Origin: Bolinopsis microptera
Taxonomy: Eukaryota; Ctenophora; Tentaculata; Lobata; Bolinopsidae
NCBI RefSeq assembly: GCF_026151205.1
Contig: NW_026971817.1
Span: forward strand, 1 to 38,607
Length of the DNA: 38,607 nucleotides
Direction of reading: 5' to 3'
Below, piece after piece: positions 13,050 through 26,061 of the stretch. Under the pieces are notes generated by a model that worked only from the letters and a program-made list of their open reading frames with translations, was not told the DNA's origin and did not search any database. Numbering within the stretch: position 1 is the stretch's first letter; every line of letters starts with the position of its first letter. Made by a program: the position numbers and the translations under genes.

Positions 13050-13545
13050 ACAAGGGGAACTTCCACCCGTTTTTTCTGGAAGAAGAAGAATAAAAGATAA
13101 AAAAACCATACAGTAAAATGTGGTGACAAAAAATAAAGTGAAGTTGATAGAAATGCTAGTGGAGCAGTTGTTTATGGTCAAAACAAGGTGAATATTCTTG
13201 TACTTTTGCAAACTAGTTGGCTTAAGGGACCTAACGAATAACTTCCTTCTTAGGGACAAAAATAAAAAAATCTACACCCAACTTTCCACGCTATCATGGG
13301 AACTGTCTGCTAGTTCTTCATGGAGTGAGGTTGCCTTTCTTATACATGGGGGAACTAGTTCATGGATCTTCATGAAGTTCAGTGTTTTTCCAGTTTGTGG
13401 TTATCAAAAATACCGAAGATTTTTTACTGCCCAGGTGCCTGGATTGGATTTTGAGAATACAACTTTCCGTTGTCTCCAATAGTAATTTAGGCCCCATATT
13501 CAAGATATGGGCTAGACACAGTCTACTGAAGTTTGGCATAAACTT
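13050..13545 (+). repeat. 500-bp dispersed repeat, copy A
   Basis: First of three diverged copies of one sequence. Words shared with copies B and C include GTGGTGACAAA near 13,120, TGCAAACTAGTTGGCTAAG-like text near 13,206, TAGTTCTTCATGGAG near 13,310, CATGAAGTTCAGTGTTTT at about 13,371, GGTTATCAAAAATACC near 13,400 and CCAGGTGCCTGGATT near 13,430. The match to copy C starts near 13,065 (CACCCG, then CTGGAA, then ACCATACAGT) and continues to about 13,540. The copy lies after an AT-rich stretch, as B and C do. All frames contain stops in this copy. It may be a decayed duplicated exon or a transposable element; I cannot decide which. Confidence 0.65.
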
Positions 13546-16500
13546 TGTGGTGACTGATTTTTCCCAAAGTTTGTATTCGCTCCAATGTATGTTACGTGTA
13601 TCTTAAAAGGGTTTGGAACCTGTAGCAGGTCAAATGGAATTTTGGTTATGGATGGGTTTGATGGTGAAGGATCTGAAGAAAAAAATTGGGCGTGTTGATT
13701 TCTTAAAGATTTTTCTTTACCGGATCGGAGGTCAATATTTTTAACTAAATACATTTGCTCCTTTGCTATCTGATGTTTTCATTTCTGCGGATATTGTTAG
13801 ACCACTTGTTTAATTTTCTCTTACTTGCAGGTATTTTAATCTGGGTAAATAAAACTACGACTTTCAGAGCATAGCTTTAAGACTTTGGATGAATAGAAAA
13901 TTGATTTATCCACTTGTGTTTCAAAATACAGAAGCGGTGGAAATAAAATTTACTTAAATTTGAAAAGCAATATTACTTTTCACCATGTTTTTACAGGGCA
14001 GAAGCACCCCTTATATCATCCCGGAGGGTTTATAACCAGAAGGATATACATTTTTGTCTTCTACTTGATTTTTTGGCTATTGTAAAACGATTAACCTTTG
14101 GGTAAAAATGGGGGGACTTTTCACCCAAAACTTGGTTAGGCTTCAAAAAATTGTTTGGAAAAAACATCTATAGGCAATTTCTTTTTTTACTCAAGAAATT
14201 CAATGGATCGCTTGGATTAAGTTAAAGGAAGCCCCTCTCAAATGCTGTAGTAAAAATGAATTAAACCTCTTTCCAAGGTATTATTTACCAAAATTTTTTA
14301 AAATTAGGTTGGCAGAATTATTATCCCCACCCATTGGTTGATTGGGGCAAAGCCCACAAAATGGGGCCTTTGGGATTCACTGAGCCATTATTACCTAAAA
14401 CTTCATTGGAAGGAATGGGAACACACCCCTAAACTCCAAATTATATATCAGATTTCCTGTATATTTTCAACAATACGGAAGGCGGTTTTTGTGGTTCGTT
14501 TTAAAGTATTATCTTTGTGTAAACCCAAATGCAAGCTAAAAAAGTGTTAATTTTCTATGGCCTGGTTCAAACAAAACCGGCAAATTGGATGGTCGGGGAA
14601 GGCAGGTAATTCCCTTGGGGCTGGTTACCAATTTTATAACAACCAACCATTCAATCATGTTTCTTATTGGACATATTGAGATGTCCCTGACAGGGGACAA
14701 AAAGGGGGATTTTTTCGCGATTATTTTGGGGCCAAAATAAATTTGCGGTTACCGCGAAATTTTTAAAAATAAACAGGGCTATTTTTCATTTTAAAATAAA
14801 TAATTGACATAATATTTGTCAGCGGGAGAATGGGAAAAATTTCCGGCGAATGATTGTAATCCATGCAGCCGAAAATCCTTTTCTGTCCCTGTGTCCTTGA
14901 TTAATCCAGTTGGAGATAAATACCACAGCGACGTTTAAAAAAGCCGATTCCAGTGCTATTGGAAAACCAACTTAAAATAACCGGTTCTCCTTATCAAGGT
15001 TCCTACAGGAACTGGTCTGGTCACATTTTGAGTTGAATTGGCGTCCAGGGGCGGGATAGGTGATGAAATTTAGGGTGTTGGTTCAATTTAATTAGGTTTG
15101 TCAGTAAAAAAATATAATTATAATCATAGAAAAAAAAAGGTTAATTTTTCCAACTATATAATTATTTTGATTTCGGTTTCTTGTCTGCTAATAAATTTCT
15201 CGTGGTATCATAGTTTACCTTTTATCTTTATTGGCTTGTTATGATTATTTTAAAAACCCCCAACTGGTTTTATTATAAAAATAATATATAGGAAGATTAA
15301 TTTATTACCCATTAATTCATGTTTTTCCGATTCATTTATTTTATTTAGCATAATCTTATTTTTTTTGCTTTGTTATACCAACAAAACTGTTTAAGGGGAA
15401 TGATTCGATCAAGGTTTTTAAAACCAAATTTTATATTCCAATATGTTAGTATGTTCAAAATTTAAATTGGTTCATCATTGTTCATGTTATGTTAATTCCC
15501 AAAATTATTCAAAATCTTGGATTCATTATTTAATTGGGTTTATATTTCTTTATTTTTTGTGAGCCAAACTAATATTCGTAAGTTTAGTGGGAGGGACGGG
15601 CCGATAAGGAAAAATCATACCTAAATTTTTTATTTATAAATCCAATTTATAGGGCAATTAAAAAAAAAACAATTTGAAATCACTTTAATTTTATTTTAAC
15701 CCTGGGAATTGACTACGGGTTTTGGTGACCTTTGGGGGCTATTGGGAGTTGTTTATGTAGATTTAGATTAGTAAAATAAACCCTGCACTTTGCAATTGTT
15801 GATATTTTATAAAAAAAAACTAGAAAATTAGTGGTGCTCACCGTTATAAATGGTGATAAGCGGGGTTGATGTCTTGGAGGGGAGAGGCAGTCCGTAAATG
15901 TTTACGCACCCCCCATCCAGGGGGGGGCTTTGACCTACCTACCCAGTTGTGTCTTTTTGGGTTTAACAAGGCTTGTTTTGGGTTATTATTTATGGGGACC
16001 CCAAGGTCAACCCCCCACATAAGATGGGAGTATGTTAAAAAAAAATAATATAATAATAATTTAATAAATTAAAGTTTAATTCCATTATATCTGGTTTAAA
16101 AATACAGTAAAAGTCAAGTTGAGGATTGTACTTTCCTAGTTTATTTAAAGGGATTCCCTAATAAAAAAAAACGTTTGGGAATTTTATTAATTGTTGGTAA
16201 TTTTGTTATTGCTGGCAAGCAATTTTCTGATAATTATTTCATTTTGTTCTAGAAAATATTGTCGCCACTTCCATTAGGTATGGGGGTGGGGGGGGTGGGG
16301 TTTCGGCCAATTTGGGTGGGGAGTGGGAAGGTGATGGAAATTGGTTTGGTTCTGTGATTTGGAGTGGGTGGGCGATGTGAAAAAGGTTGTGGGTAAAGGG
16401 TTCCAAGGTTGGTTATTTTTTTAATGTTGATGGATAGAGATCCCCAGGGGGGGGATGTACTTATTACAGCGTTTAATTTAAACCCAAAAGCTAACAAGAA

Positions 16501-19500
16501 GTAGTTGAAGGGATTTCCACATTCATCATTTTAGGTATCCGTTTTTATGTTATTGCTATTCCACAAATTTGGAGGGGGCTATATAAAGGATTAATAAAAC
16601 CGTGTTTGGTTTTTTTGGGAGGATTATGGGGACATTGCTTGTATCACGTTTTGTTGAGTCAATAGTTACAATTACCATAACCGGGGTGTTTTTGGAGTTG
16701 CGAAAATTTTCTTAATTCGTGAAAACTCCGTCTCAGTTATTAACAGGTGGTATTGGTTACAGTTTTGTTGGAAAACCAGTAAGCAATTTTTTGTCGATGA
16801 AAAAAAAATGGGATGGGGGTGGTTGCCTCTTTTTCGCGGGAAATAAAAAATGCAAAGCTCCTTAAACCTTCTGTTTTTTGTATAGGTTCTGGGACTCGTG
16901 CACAAGTGGCATTGTTGTCGAGGGATAAATTTAAGGGGTGTGGTTCTTTGTGTTGTATTATTTTGTTCGAATTCCATTTTCGGGATGTAAAAAAGGATTT
17001 AAAACCTATGACAATTTAAAATTTAAAAATCAATCTTTTAGTTGCTGGTCCTCCAAAGCATACTGGCCAGGATTAATTTATCCACCGTATTTTTAAATTC
17101 TTACTATGATTAGTTTCCTCAAGGGTATTATTGGCTTATTTTCTCAATTTTAAAAGAGGAATGAAAATTGGATATTCTACAGGTTCGGTTGTTTTATAAT
17201 AACATTAAACTGATTATGTTTAGTATATTAATCCCAGGGTGTGGTTCGGGGGGCGTTGAAATCCCACGATTTACAAAAAGTGGGGGGGTGGGTGGGGGGA
17301 CCGGGGGTCAATTATATAAAGTCAACAATTACCACCCACAACCGTGAAAAGGGAATTTTTTTTTGCTCCAACTGGTTCGCGGGTCGGTGTTATTGGTTTG
17401 ATTTCACATGATTGAGTTAGATTCTCATATGAGTTAAAAACGTATTGGGCTTACTTTTAATTTAAATAGCCACCCACTCAACAAGGAAGAGATACAAAGA
17501 AATTCAGTTATTTAACACCTCCCAACCCCCATACTGCCGTTCAAAAATAAAAATATAAAATGATAAAACTCAATTTCCAATATACCCCCACAATTCCACA
17601 TATGTTCTTGCTTTTATGTACTTAACTAATTTCGGTCCTTGTTATGGTTTTACTCTGTTTGTTTACCACCTGTTTTTTGGAAAACCCACCCTACAATAAT
17701 GTCCTGTCTAAAATTAGATACGCTTATTAAATATCCTCCCCAAATTCCTACTAAATTATTATACCAGTCCTTGGTAATTTCGTTGCATTTTTTCTACATT
17801 GTTATCTTTGGTATTTTGCAATTGAGGGGGTATCGTTACATGGAGTATGCTATCTTATTAGAGGTTTAAAACACTTACATTTCGTTTGGTTTGTTTATTA
17901 TCAATTCCAAAAACGAGGGCTTAATCCCATTATCTACAAATATATATCTGCAAATCACCTTTAACCTTTGGGATTACTACTCATAAACTGTCTTCCTTTT
18001 CTTTATGTGTCACCCTAGCCATGAAAAAAATCCAGGAACCCCCCGGGGGAAATTGCCTCAGGTGTTTTTTATTGTAAAACGGTTTTTCAGGGCTTGATTT
18101 CCCCTTTTTTGGTGGAACTTGGAGATTGCAAAATTTCCCCACTCTTCCCAACTCTAAAAAATTCAAGGGATACTAAAAAACTTATTTTATTTTATCAATA
18201 AAGACACCATAAATTTATTGTAGTTTATAATGGGAAAAACTTGGTTAAAGGGGGTACATATTCCACATGATAGTGAAAATCATCTCGGTGACAGCTTGAT
18301 TTACATAAGTATTGTAGGGGGGGGAACTTGGGACCGTTTGAGGCTTTAACCTCATCCCCCGGGACCACCAGGGGAATTAGGTCGGGAAATTTTCTCCAGG
18401 GAGTAAATGGGGGGTGGTGTCCTTTTTTTTTGCCATTAAATCATTTGTCCTTGGGGACATAGGAAATCTAAAAACCATTCCTGGTCAAATTTGTAGAGGC
18501 CGAGGATTTAGGATTTATTGGGAGCTTTTCTGACAAAGTTAGGGAAGAATATCCCATATTAGTTCCCGGTCTACCTGAGGTTGGCACCCACATTGGCCCA
18601 TTGTTTACCTTGATAAAAGGGTCAGGCAATTAACTTAACCTAACATTTTCCAGTAGGCGTTAGAAGAGTTTACGAGCCATTACCTTTGGGTTGGTGATTT
18701 TGGAAATTATTTGCCAGGGTTTCCAGATGGGGATGGGAGGGGCTCTCCCCTACTGTTTCCCTATTGAAACAATGGGGCATTTACTGTTTGTTTCATTGAT
18801 TGTTTAACGTTTAATGATTTATTCTTACAGCAAAGCCTGGTAAACAGAACCCTTCAACATTTACAGGGGGAAAAAAATTGTTCTAGGAATGTAGGTTTTT
18901 GACGGATAAGCCCAGGGGGAAAAATTGTAATTATCAGAATCTAATTGTTGGGCACAGTAAAAAAATAAACTTGGTTATTTGGGTGGGTCGGATTATCTAT
19001 GCGGTTATATGATTTTGACTTAAATAGGGGACTTAAAAATCGCTAGAAAGGGAAAAAATATGTCTACCAAACGGAAAAATTTTCTTTATAGGCTTCAATA
19101 TGGGGCCCAATTGGGGACCAATTTAAATTAATTGGCACTGAATTTGCTTGACTAAAAACTGGATATAAAAAAAAACATTCTACTTTAGTGGTAAACCAGT
19201 CGGAAGAGGGGCCTTGGGTCAGTTTTTCAAATAAAACTTATTTTCTACTTTCTCGCATTGTTAATTCACATATTTCCCTAAGATATCTGTCTATCCGATG
19301 AATTTCAAACCCCCCATGGATTTGGACTTCAGATGTCTTTGATTTATGTAGAAAAAAGGGAAGGGCGGGGGGAAACTTACACATGACGATTGGATAACAA
19401 CCCCCAGTCTTCTAATTCCAAAAAAATATTTATATATTTTTCCAAAAAGGGCTTGGGAGGGATTGTTTAAAAATTTTTTCTCGTTTGATGCAAAATTGGA

Positions 19501-22050
19501 TCGCTATAATTCTTTGAAGGATGATCGATATAAAGACCAGAAATCTCAGTAACCAAAAAAGTTCTGGTCTTTTGTTGAAAATCTAAAATAATATCTAATT
19601 CGCATTCCTGAAATCCAGGTCAGCTACCTTATGGTTATTGGCCTACGGTGGCCGTCCCGCCAAGGGGTAACCAGTTGTGAGTTATTGCAGATTAAATAAT
19701 TTTAACGATCAGTTTTTACCTGGAGGGGGGTAAGTGAATATGGATTTATAGATATCGTGGGTTTTTTTCCAGGGTTGGACCGTTTGATTTTACAGGACCA
19801 AATTTCGACCACTTGTAAAAAATCAAAAGGTTTTACATGGGAAATCAATTAGTGATCCAAGTAATAGGCACCAAAAGGGGGGCTTGGACATTATTCCATG
19901 GATGGGGTATTTTTTAAAAATAGTTTCTGTTTTCAGTTGATAAGCATGTCTAAGGGGGCCTCTTGCTATCCTTTTTGAAAAGCCTCTTTTAAAAAAAACT
20001 GGTTGTATTTCCAGCAGGGATTGGAAAAATGGGGCATAACGGTTGTTTTCCAGTTTCATAAAAAAAATAAAAAGGGCTTCCTAATAAAAATTGAAGTTAA
20101 ACATCCTATTAGGGGCCACCAATTTTCTCTGACATGCTTTATTTATGTATTGTTTACGAAAATAGTAATTCGGGGATAGGGAATTTGCTCCATTATTTCG
20201 ATGTGGTATACATCTTATTGATCAAATAACGTTCAAAACATTGGTTTTATGAGTAGATATCATGGTTTTACAAATTCAGGCTAGGTTAAATATTTTTCTG
20301 TATGGGGGAGGGGGGCAGCTTTTGCCCTATTCTCATATGGGGACAATTGTTTCGCACTGGACATTAATTATTACTTTATTTCCCCATTAAATGAGCTTTT
20401 TGATTCCTGGTTCATAATTTACCTCGACATGAAATTTTTCTGTTTGAAGCTCAAAAAGGGTAAACAATATAACATTTGTTGGCTAATTCTACTTTTACTG
20501 AGATTTCTATTTTCAAGTTTGCTTACCTTGGGAAAACAAGATTTGACAACGGGGTTGGGTCATTGGAAATAAAATGTTTTTCTGGCTTTCCCTGTTCAAG
20601 GGTTAGGATTCCAGGTGTCCCCCAGGGCTCAAATTTTAAGGGCCCTTACTGTTATTTATACTTTTTCCTTTATGGCCCATTACAGAAGGGGATTTGGTCA
20701 CCGGAAAATCCCATAATTTATAAACCATGGTATTTGCTGGATGATAACAAAAAAAATATGGCGTAAAATATTTTTTTCCACGGTCCCCAGGATGGGGGGA
20801 CCTTTGCGCTTTGCTCCATGCGGGATATGAAAAATACCATTCGTGGCCAAAATTGGGCTCATCATAATACGGGATTGGTGTTTTCACCCCTTTCAATATA
20901 AAAAAGTCACGTTCTTTTTCGATACCCGAGCAATGAGATTTTCTATGTTTTCGTAGTGTTTAATTTTTTTTTTTTTGTGTTTTACTCCAATGATATGGAA
21001 ATCGGGGGGCTAATCGGGGAAATTTTACACAGGGTCATTGTTGAAAAAAAGATTCTGGTGGAGTGACCTTATTTTCAATTTAGGTAAGTTTGATTTTGGT
21101 TTCCACATCCCACTGGTGATTATTGATATAACTCTAAGGGGGCGAGGTTGCCGAGGTTAGCCTTCTAAAAAGAAAAAACTTGTTTTACTTCACCAAGAAC
21201 CACTAAAAAATATTAAATAATAAAAAATAATAACAGTCGGGCCTTCTATCTTTCTCCAGTGTTAGAAGGTCATTTTCGGTAAACCACTGCACAAATTGTT
21301 TTCTGGGCGGCCTCATTCAGAAAACCTCGGTGGGAAGAAACTTGAATCGATACAAAAAAGGGGGGAGGTATTCAAGTGGGGATCTTATGATATTTTACTT
21401 TTGGAGGGGCCTTAGGGAACTAAAAATATGTATTTTTTCTTAGCGGTGGTAAGGAAACTAATTATTCCTTCCAACTTATCGGTAAGGTTTGGATTAACAA
21501 AGGATTTAATTATATTTTTCAATTAATTAATTGTTTTTATGGGGAACATGGTTCCAGTTTGTGGGGACATTTCCACCTTACTTACCGGTGGGGGGGGGGA
21601 CGGGTGTTCATTGGGAAGGGTTAGGTTAAGGGCGGGATCACATCTAGGTCGACATCTTTCAGTATGGTTTAGTTTGGGGGGAATACATTTTCCTCCTTTC
21701 AAAGTTTTTCCACAAAAAAACCTTTACGTTCCCAAGGGCCCAGGAACCCAGAATGTTTCAGGGTTATCTATATATTACTTTTACAGAGCCAACACCATTC
21801 TTTGGGATTTAGTAAAATTTCCTTATTGAATTAATGGGGAAGTCTTCAAGGAGCCATCCGTTGTTTTTAAAAAAAAAACCCATTTAATAAAGTAACCCTT
21901 TTGGTACCAGTTCCTCTTAATTCGGACCATATTACATTCCTTCCTGGGGACAAGTTAAAAAAATTTACACCTTAATGTAATAACTTATATTTGTTCTAAA
22001 TTAATTAAAAATGGTTAAAAAAATAGTATTAATTAATATAATTTGTTTAT
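13545..22050. other. Long non-coding, AT-rich stretch
   Basis: About 8.5 kb in which I can support only the CGCG hairpin repeat at 14.7 kb. Open frames of 60 to 100 codons occur on both strands (for example 16,672-16,977 minus and 21,539-21,829 plus), but none shows a domain, plausible start context or paired splice signals. Short AT microsatellite-like text lies around 16,040-16,070 (AATAAT units). Homopolymer runs remain common, so an intronic or intergenic origin is likely and small exons could be masked by frameshifts. Confidence 0.45.
14711..14765. repeat. CGCG-armed inverted repeat (MITE-like), copy 1
   Basis: Arms TTTTTTCGCGAT and ACCGCGAAATTTTT flank a near-palindromic centre (ATTTTGGGGCCAAAAT), so the element can fold into a hairpin. 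The same vocabulary, TCGCG plus GCGGTTA plus runs of A or T, recurs at 33.83-33.98 kb. Short CGCG-bounded hairpin repeats of this style are, to my recollection, common in marine invertebrate genomes, especially molluscs. No coding capacity is expected. Confidence 0.5.
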
Positions 22051-22426
22051 GCTTAGTTGTGTTTATTATTTATATTTGGGATTTATTGGTACATTGTTAT
22101 TTTAATTTATAGTGTTATTTTAGGCTGTAAAAACCTTGTTATGGTTTCAATGAATAAAAAAAACCTAGCATGCCTTGGTTTTGCAGCAAATCGGCTTTCA
22201 CGTTTTATAGGTTTGCATTTTAGGGTGGCCCACGGATGTAATTGCTATTTTGATTTCAGGTTTACTGGTTATCGTGTTTGTTTCGGTGTGCCCTTATTTT
22301 GTTTTTACCACTCGGTTCACTTTGTCAAGGCATTGTATAAGTTTCTTTCGGCGGAATATTTTTCTTTGAAAATTAAATGATGTATTGTTTGTTGGTTACC
22401 AATTTTTCGAATGTTTTTTATTGATT

Positions 22427-22443
22427 AAAAAAAAAAAAAAAAA
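22427..22443 (+). repeat. Poly-A tract (17 A)
   Basis: Seventeen consecutive A, 46 bp after the end of a 107-codon frame (22,057-22,380) whose translation is hydrophobic and unrecognised. No AATAAA signal precedes it. It could be a retroposon tail or part of the A/T-rich border of the GC-rich element that follows. Confidence 0.6.
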
Positions 22444-22493
22444 TTTGGTTGTTGAATAGTTAAAATGTAATAAGTGTTTTTAACAATTGTGGG

Positions 22494-22745
22494 GAATTTT
22501 TTTTTTTGTTTTTTTTTGTTGTCGATGGGGCGCTCACTTCTTACCTCCCCGGGTTTGCGGGGAGGGCTACGTCCCGCCTGGTGGGCTAACGGGTCTTCTT
22601 GGAAGGGGGCTCCTTTGGGTGCGGGGTGAGGGGTGTACCGATAAAGCTCGGCTGGGTGGGGGACTTCGCTTGAGCCGGTTACGAACCCAAAAATTGGACA
22701 TAACATTTTGCTGTTATGGACCCGGTGGAAAATAACGGCGATTAA
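22494..22745. mobile_element. tRNA-like SINE candidate
   Basis: A sharply bounded GC-rich block sits in AT-rich DNA. On the plus strand, 22,642-22,659 resembles an RNA polymerase III A box (compare TAGCTCAGTTGG) and 22,677-22,688 reads GGTTACGAACCC, a B box (GGTTCGAACCC) with one inserted A. They start 35 bp apart, shorter than in a canonical tRNA. CGGCT and AGCCG between them can pair. At 22,494-22,520 an interrupted T-rich tract would be the A-rich tail of an element on the minus strand, and the B-box-like sequence is nearly palindromic, so orientation is unresolved. No second copy is visible in the window, and the call rests on these motifs alone. Confidence 0.35.
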
Positions 22746-25600
22746 ACACCTAAGGGGAGTATCTGGGCATAAGGTTCCCCGTCATCGGGGGGGGGTCTTT
22801 TCTGAGGTACTTTAGAAAGGTCAAAAAATCTGTCGAAAAAAAAGGCCTTTCCCGGGGAAAATTTGGGTTTTGTTTAATGCCGAGGAATAAAACTTACCAT
22901 CTTCCATGTTATTTTTCTGGTTAACAGCTCCGCTAGGTTGTTTCTCGATATTTACATTGTGGCTTGATGTTTTGTTGGTTTTGCCGTTGGATTTGGTTTT
23001 TCAGGTCGCGGCCGCGCCACCCTGTTGGGTGATTTTAATTTGTTGGGCCTTTTTCTTTTACTATGGGTTTGGGTCTTTTGTCCGCGCGTTTCCCGTGGTT
23101 TTCGGGTAGTAACCCCTTTTGCCGTTCCCTCTTTTGTTTTTGTGGACGAGTTTTATTGTACTGGTTTTTGGCTTTTATTTGGGGGTTTTAGGTTTTTTAC
23201 CATTTTGTTCCATGGCTGGGGGGTCGGTTTTTGATTATTTCTTTTTACTGTCCGTAGCCGGGAATGGAGCTTTGGCCGGGGCTCCTTGTGTTGAGTGTGA
23301 GGTGGAGTTGGGTAGAGAGGGGCCCAGGATATGTGCTTGGTATTTGATCTTGATTTCCAAGCCCAGGTCGTGGGGAGTTTAGGTGCCTGGCCGGGGGACA
23401 ATGAGGGGGCAGTTTACCAATACCCCATACCAAACGTGGGGAGGTCCACTCTGTGGTGCTAGTGGGGTCCGAAACATAAACAGGGGGGATGGGAGTGGGG
23501 AGTGATCCCTGCAGTTTGGCTGTGCTTGGCCACCGCAAGGCGGGGCGGGGCTGTGGGGCGGAAAAAGCCGTGCTCAGACTAGGCACCCCACCCATGTACT
23601 TTATTTTCTTTTGCAAGTTAAGGCTTTAGGCCGTGTTAGTTGGATGGTGGGTCCTAACACTAGGGGGACTTTCCAATGTGGGGGAATGTGTTTTCTTTCA
23701 TCGTACCTTTCCCAGCTACTTGGAGTGGACAAAACGGAACAGGAGGGGAGTCTACCTCCTTGTCTTTTGGTGAAAGATATTTGGATTTTTGATGGGGGGG
23801 AATAACCTATTGCCTTGTTTTCCTTATTTATTACGGTTCATCGGGGGGGATATTAAACGGTAAATTACAAACCTTTTCTTTTTTGCTTCCCCCCTTTGCT
23901 ATTCGGCAAAGATTTTGTGGATAAGTTAGTAACACTGAGGGACGGACCTGGAGGTTAAGAAGAAAAAAGGTTTTTTTGATTCAAAGGAGGGAATTGTGGA
24001 ACTGTAATTTTTTTGCTGGGGGAGTAGTACAATTCTATTTTGCTCTAGTAAAAAAAGGATCGAACCAAAGGGTTACTGTTTTTGCATTGGGATTTATACT
24101 TTTACTACATATTCAGTGGGTAGTGCTTTTATGTTGGGGGGAATGGAAAGGGGGGAAGATCAAGGGGGGCAGTTTTACGGGGGGGTATTGCAACACGACT
24201 TTTTAATTGTAAGTTCCCTATGGCTCTGTGGTGGTGTATAGAGGTTCAAGAAATACCCTTTATTCAGGGGTAACTGGGGGGTTACAACATTAGTATCCGG
24301 TTTAAATTGGACGGCATCTATGCAGTTGGAAAAAAAATTTTGCAATTGGTTTGTTAGAACGGGAGTTGCTCATTTTCTCGGTGTTAAAAATCTCTACATA
24401 AAAATGTTTTTGTTGCTTTCCCATTGGGATTCAAGAAACAGGATTGTTTGTTCATTTTCCGGTTTAAAAGCCACTCGGGGAACCACATGCTTTTCTTTTA
24501 TTGGGGAAGGGGACGATCTACAGGTTATTATAATGGGCTAGGGCTTAAGCGGTTGGTTGTCGAGGGGAAAACTAGTTAACCCCTCTTTGCTTTTAGTTAT
24601 TTCATGCCACTTCTCGTTTGGGATTGGTGGATCCAATAATTCATCAGATTAAACCAAGTATATATTGGGAGGAATCTCAAAGAAAAAAAATGGAAAAAAT
24701 AACTTACTGGTTTTATTTTCCGGGATTTTTGATCAATGATATAGGTTTTTGGGGATAGTTTTTTAACTAATAATTCAAAATCCTTTATATTGTAAAGCAG
24801 ACTAAAGGATTCCGAGGATTTTTAGTAAAAATAATTCCCGGAGGCCGTACCAAAAAAAAACATTTTTCAAAAATAAAAATTGCTTGCAAAATATTTCCTG
24901 TACATCACGGGGAAGGGATCAAGAACAAAACTCCCTTTTATAATTGACCCTTTCATGTTCTTTCGTTTAATGGGGGGCCCTTTGCAGGTGCTGGTAAAAA
25001 CTTTGATATTGTATTGCTTAGGATTTATTGAAAATGATTGTAAGAAGATGATAACTTGTTTTTGTTTTGTGCCATGGGGAAAATGGAATTTTCATTTTGC
25101 ACAAGAAAAACTGGGGGGGGGGGACGGGAATGTTTTAGTACCTATATGTTTTAAAGAACAAGCATTTCAACAAGAAAAACAGTTGATTTTTAGTTAAAAC
25201 GGTTATTAGGGGCGGTCAAGGTGGGCTGGCCCTATCCTCATTTAATGGGAGATGATGGAGGGAACTTGAAAGGAAATACCGTTGGGATTCCATTTTCACC
25301 CGGGACCAAACCTTTATTACTCTATAAGAAGGGAATATATCAAGTTCATTTTTTTATACCGCCGGAGAGTTTTGAAAGGTTGAATTCAAAGAAAATAGCT
25401 TCTGGGGGGTGGGTGACACTAGGGGCAAAATACTAAATAGAAGTTTCATCACATATATTTTGTGGAGGAATTTTCAGAATTTTGTATTGCTCAAGGGGGA
25501 CTATTTTTCCACCACAATTTAGTTTTTCCCCAGGGACAATATTTTGGGGGTTGGGATTGGGTGACTCATCCTATTTAAAAGTAATGATTGGGGTGGCCGG
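22745..25600. other. No gene supported; GC-richer 22.9-23.6 kb
   Basis: The part 22,900-23,600 is GC- and T-rich with many overlapping open frames on both strands, none longer than 123 codons and none with a convincing domain. A GDFN tetrapeptide at about 23,028-23,039 is discussed among the rejected items. The part 23,600-25,600 holds frames of 70 to 105 codons (for example 24,880-25,197) that I do not recognise. Confidence 0.4.
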
Positions 25601-25621
25601 CTTGATGATTTGCCTTTTCCA

Positions 25622-25868
25622 GGCTGGTTTTTAGCAATAAAATCCAAGTTGAATCCAAAACTGGGTATTTACTATGGGATTGGCAAAGCGGATTCTTATG
25701 GCAGATCCACGCATTTTCGGGTATTGGGGGGCAACAAGAAGGAAACAAACTGTTCGCAAGAAGGGTTTGTCGCTACATAGCATGGCATTGGGGGATCGTG
25801 AAGGGGTAGCTTTTAAACTTAATTCAGGTGACATTCTTTTTCTGCAAAATAATATTGGAGGGAAATAA
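25622..25868 (+). CDS. Exon-like segment with one frameshift, product unknown
   Basis: A pyrimidine-rich stretch ending in CAG (about 25,612-25,622) precedes a frame open from 25,622 to a TAG at 25,778, reading GWFLAIKSKLNPKLGIYYG and onward. A second frame, open to 25,868, overlaps its end and carries VAFKLNSGDILFLQNN. Joined by one frameshift near 25,750-25,777 they would give about 81 codons, and nearby A, G and C runs make an indel plausible. The order GIYY, then later a hydrophobic strand followed by LNSGDILFL, faintly recalls the jelly-roll layout of C1q or TNF domains. The remaining conserved aromatic positions are not evident and no closing strand follows. Identity unproven; chance remains possible. 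Confidence 0.25.
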
Positions 25869-26061
25869 GGGATTTAATATTGGGATGATTTTTGGAGGGA
25901 AATCTGGGGGGGACCAAAAATTTTTGGAATAACGATTTGGGTCGGATAAAAACTTTGATGGGATATCCATTACTGAAAACTTCTTTCCCTCCTCATAAAC
26001 AAAATTTTTTCTACATTACATTCTATTGCTCCTTCTTTCTCCCCATCTCTCTGCATCTCAG

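Noticed and set aside
22057-22380. 107-codon hydrophobic frame followed by a 17-A tract
   Set aside because: Composition follows T-rich DNA, there is no domain or AATAAA signal, and the A tract alone does not make it a retrogene.
23025-23234. LLGDFN motif recalling the endonuclease domain of non-LTR retrotransposons
   Set aside because: Only the short GDFN core matches. The sequence that should follow in such endonucleases is absent, and no reverse transcriptase motif is visible nearby in any frame.
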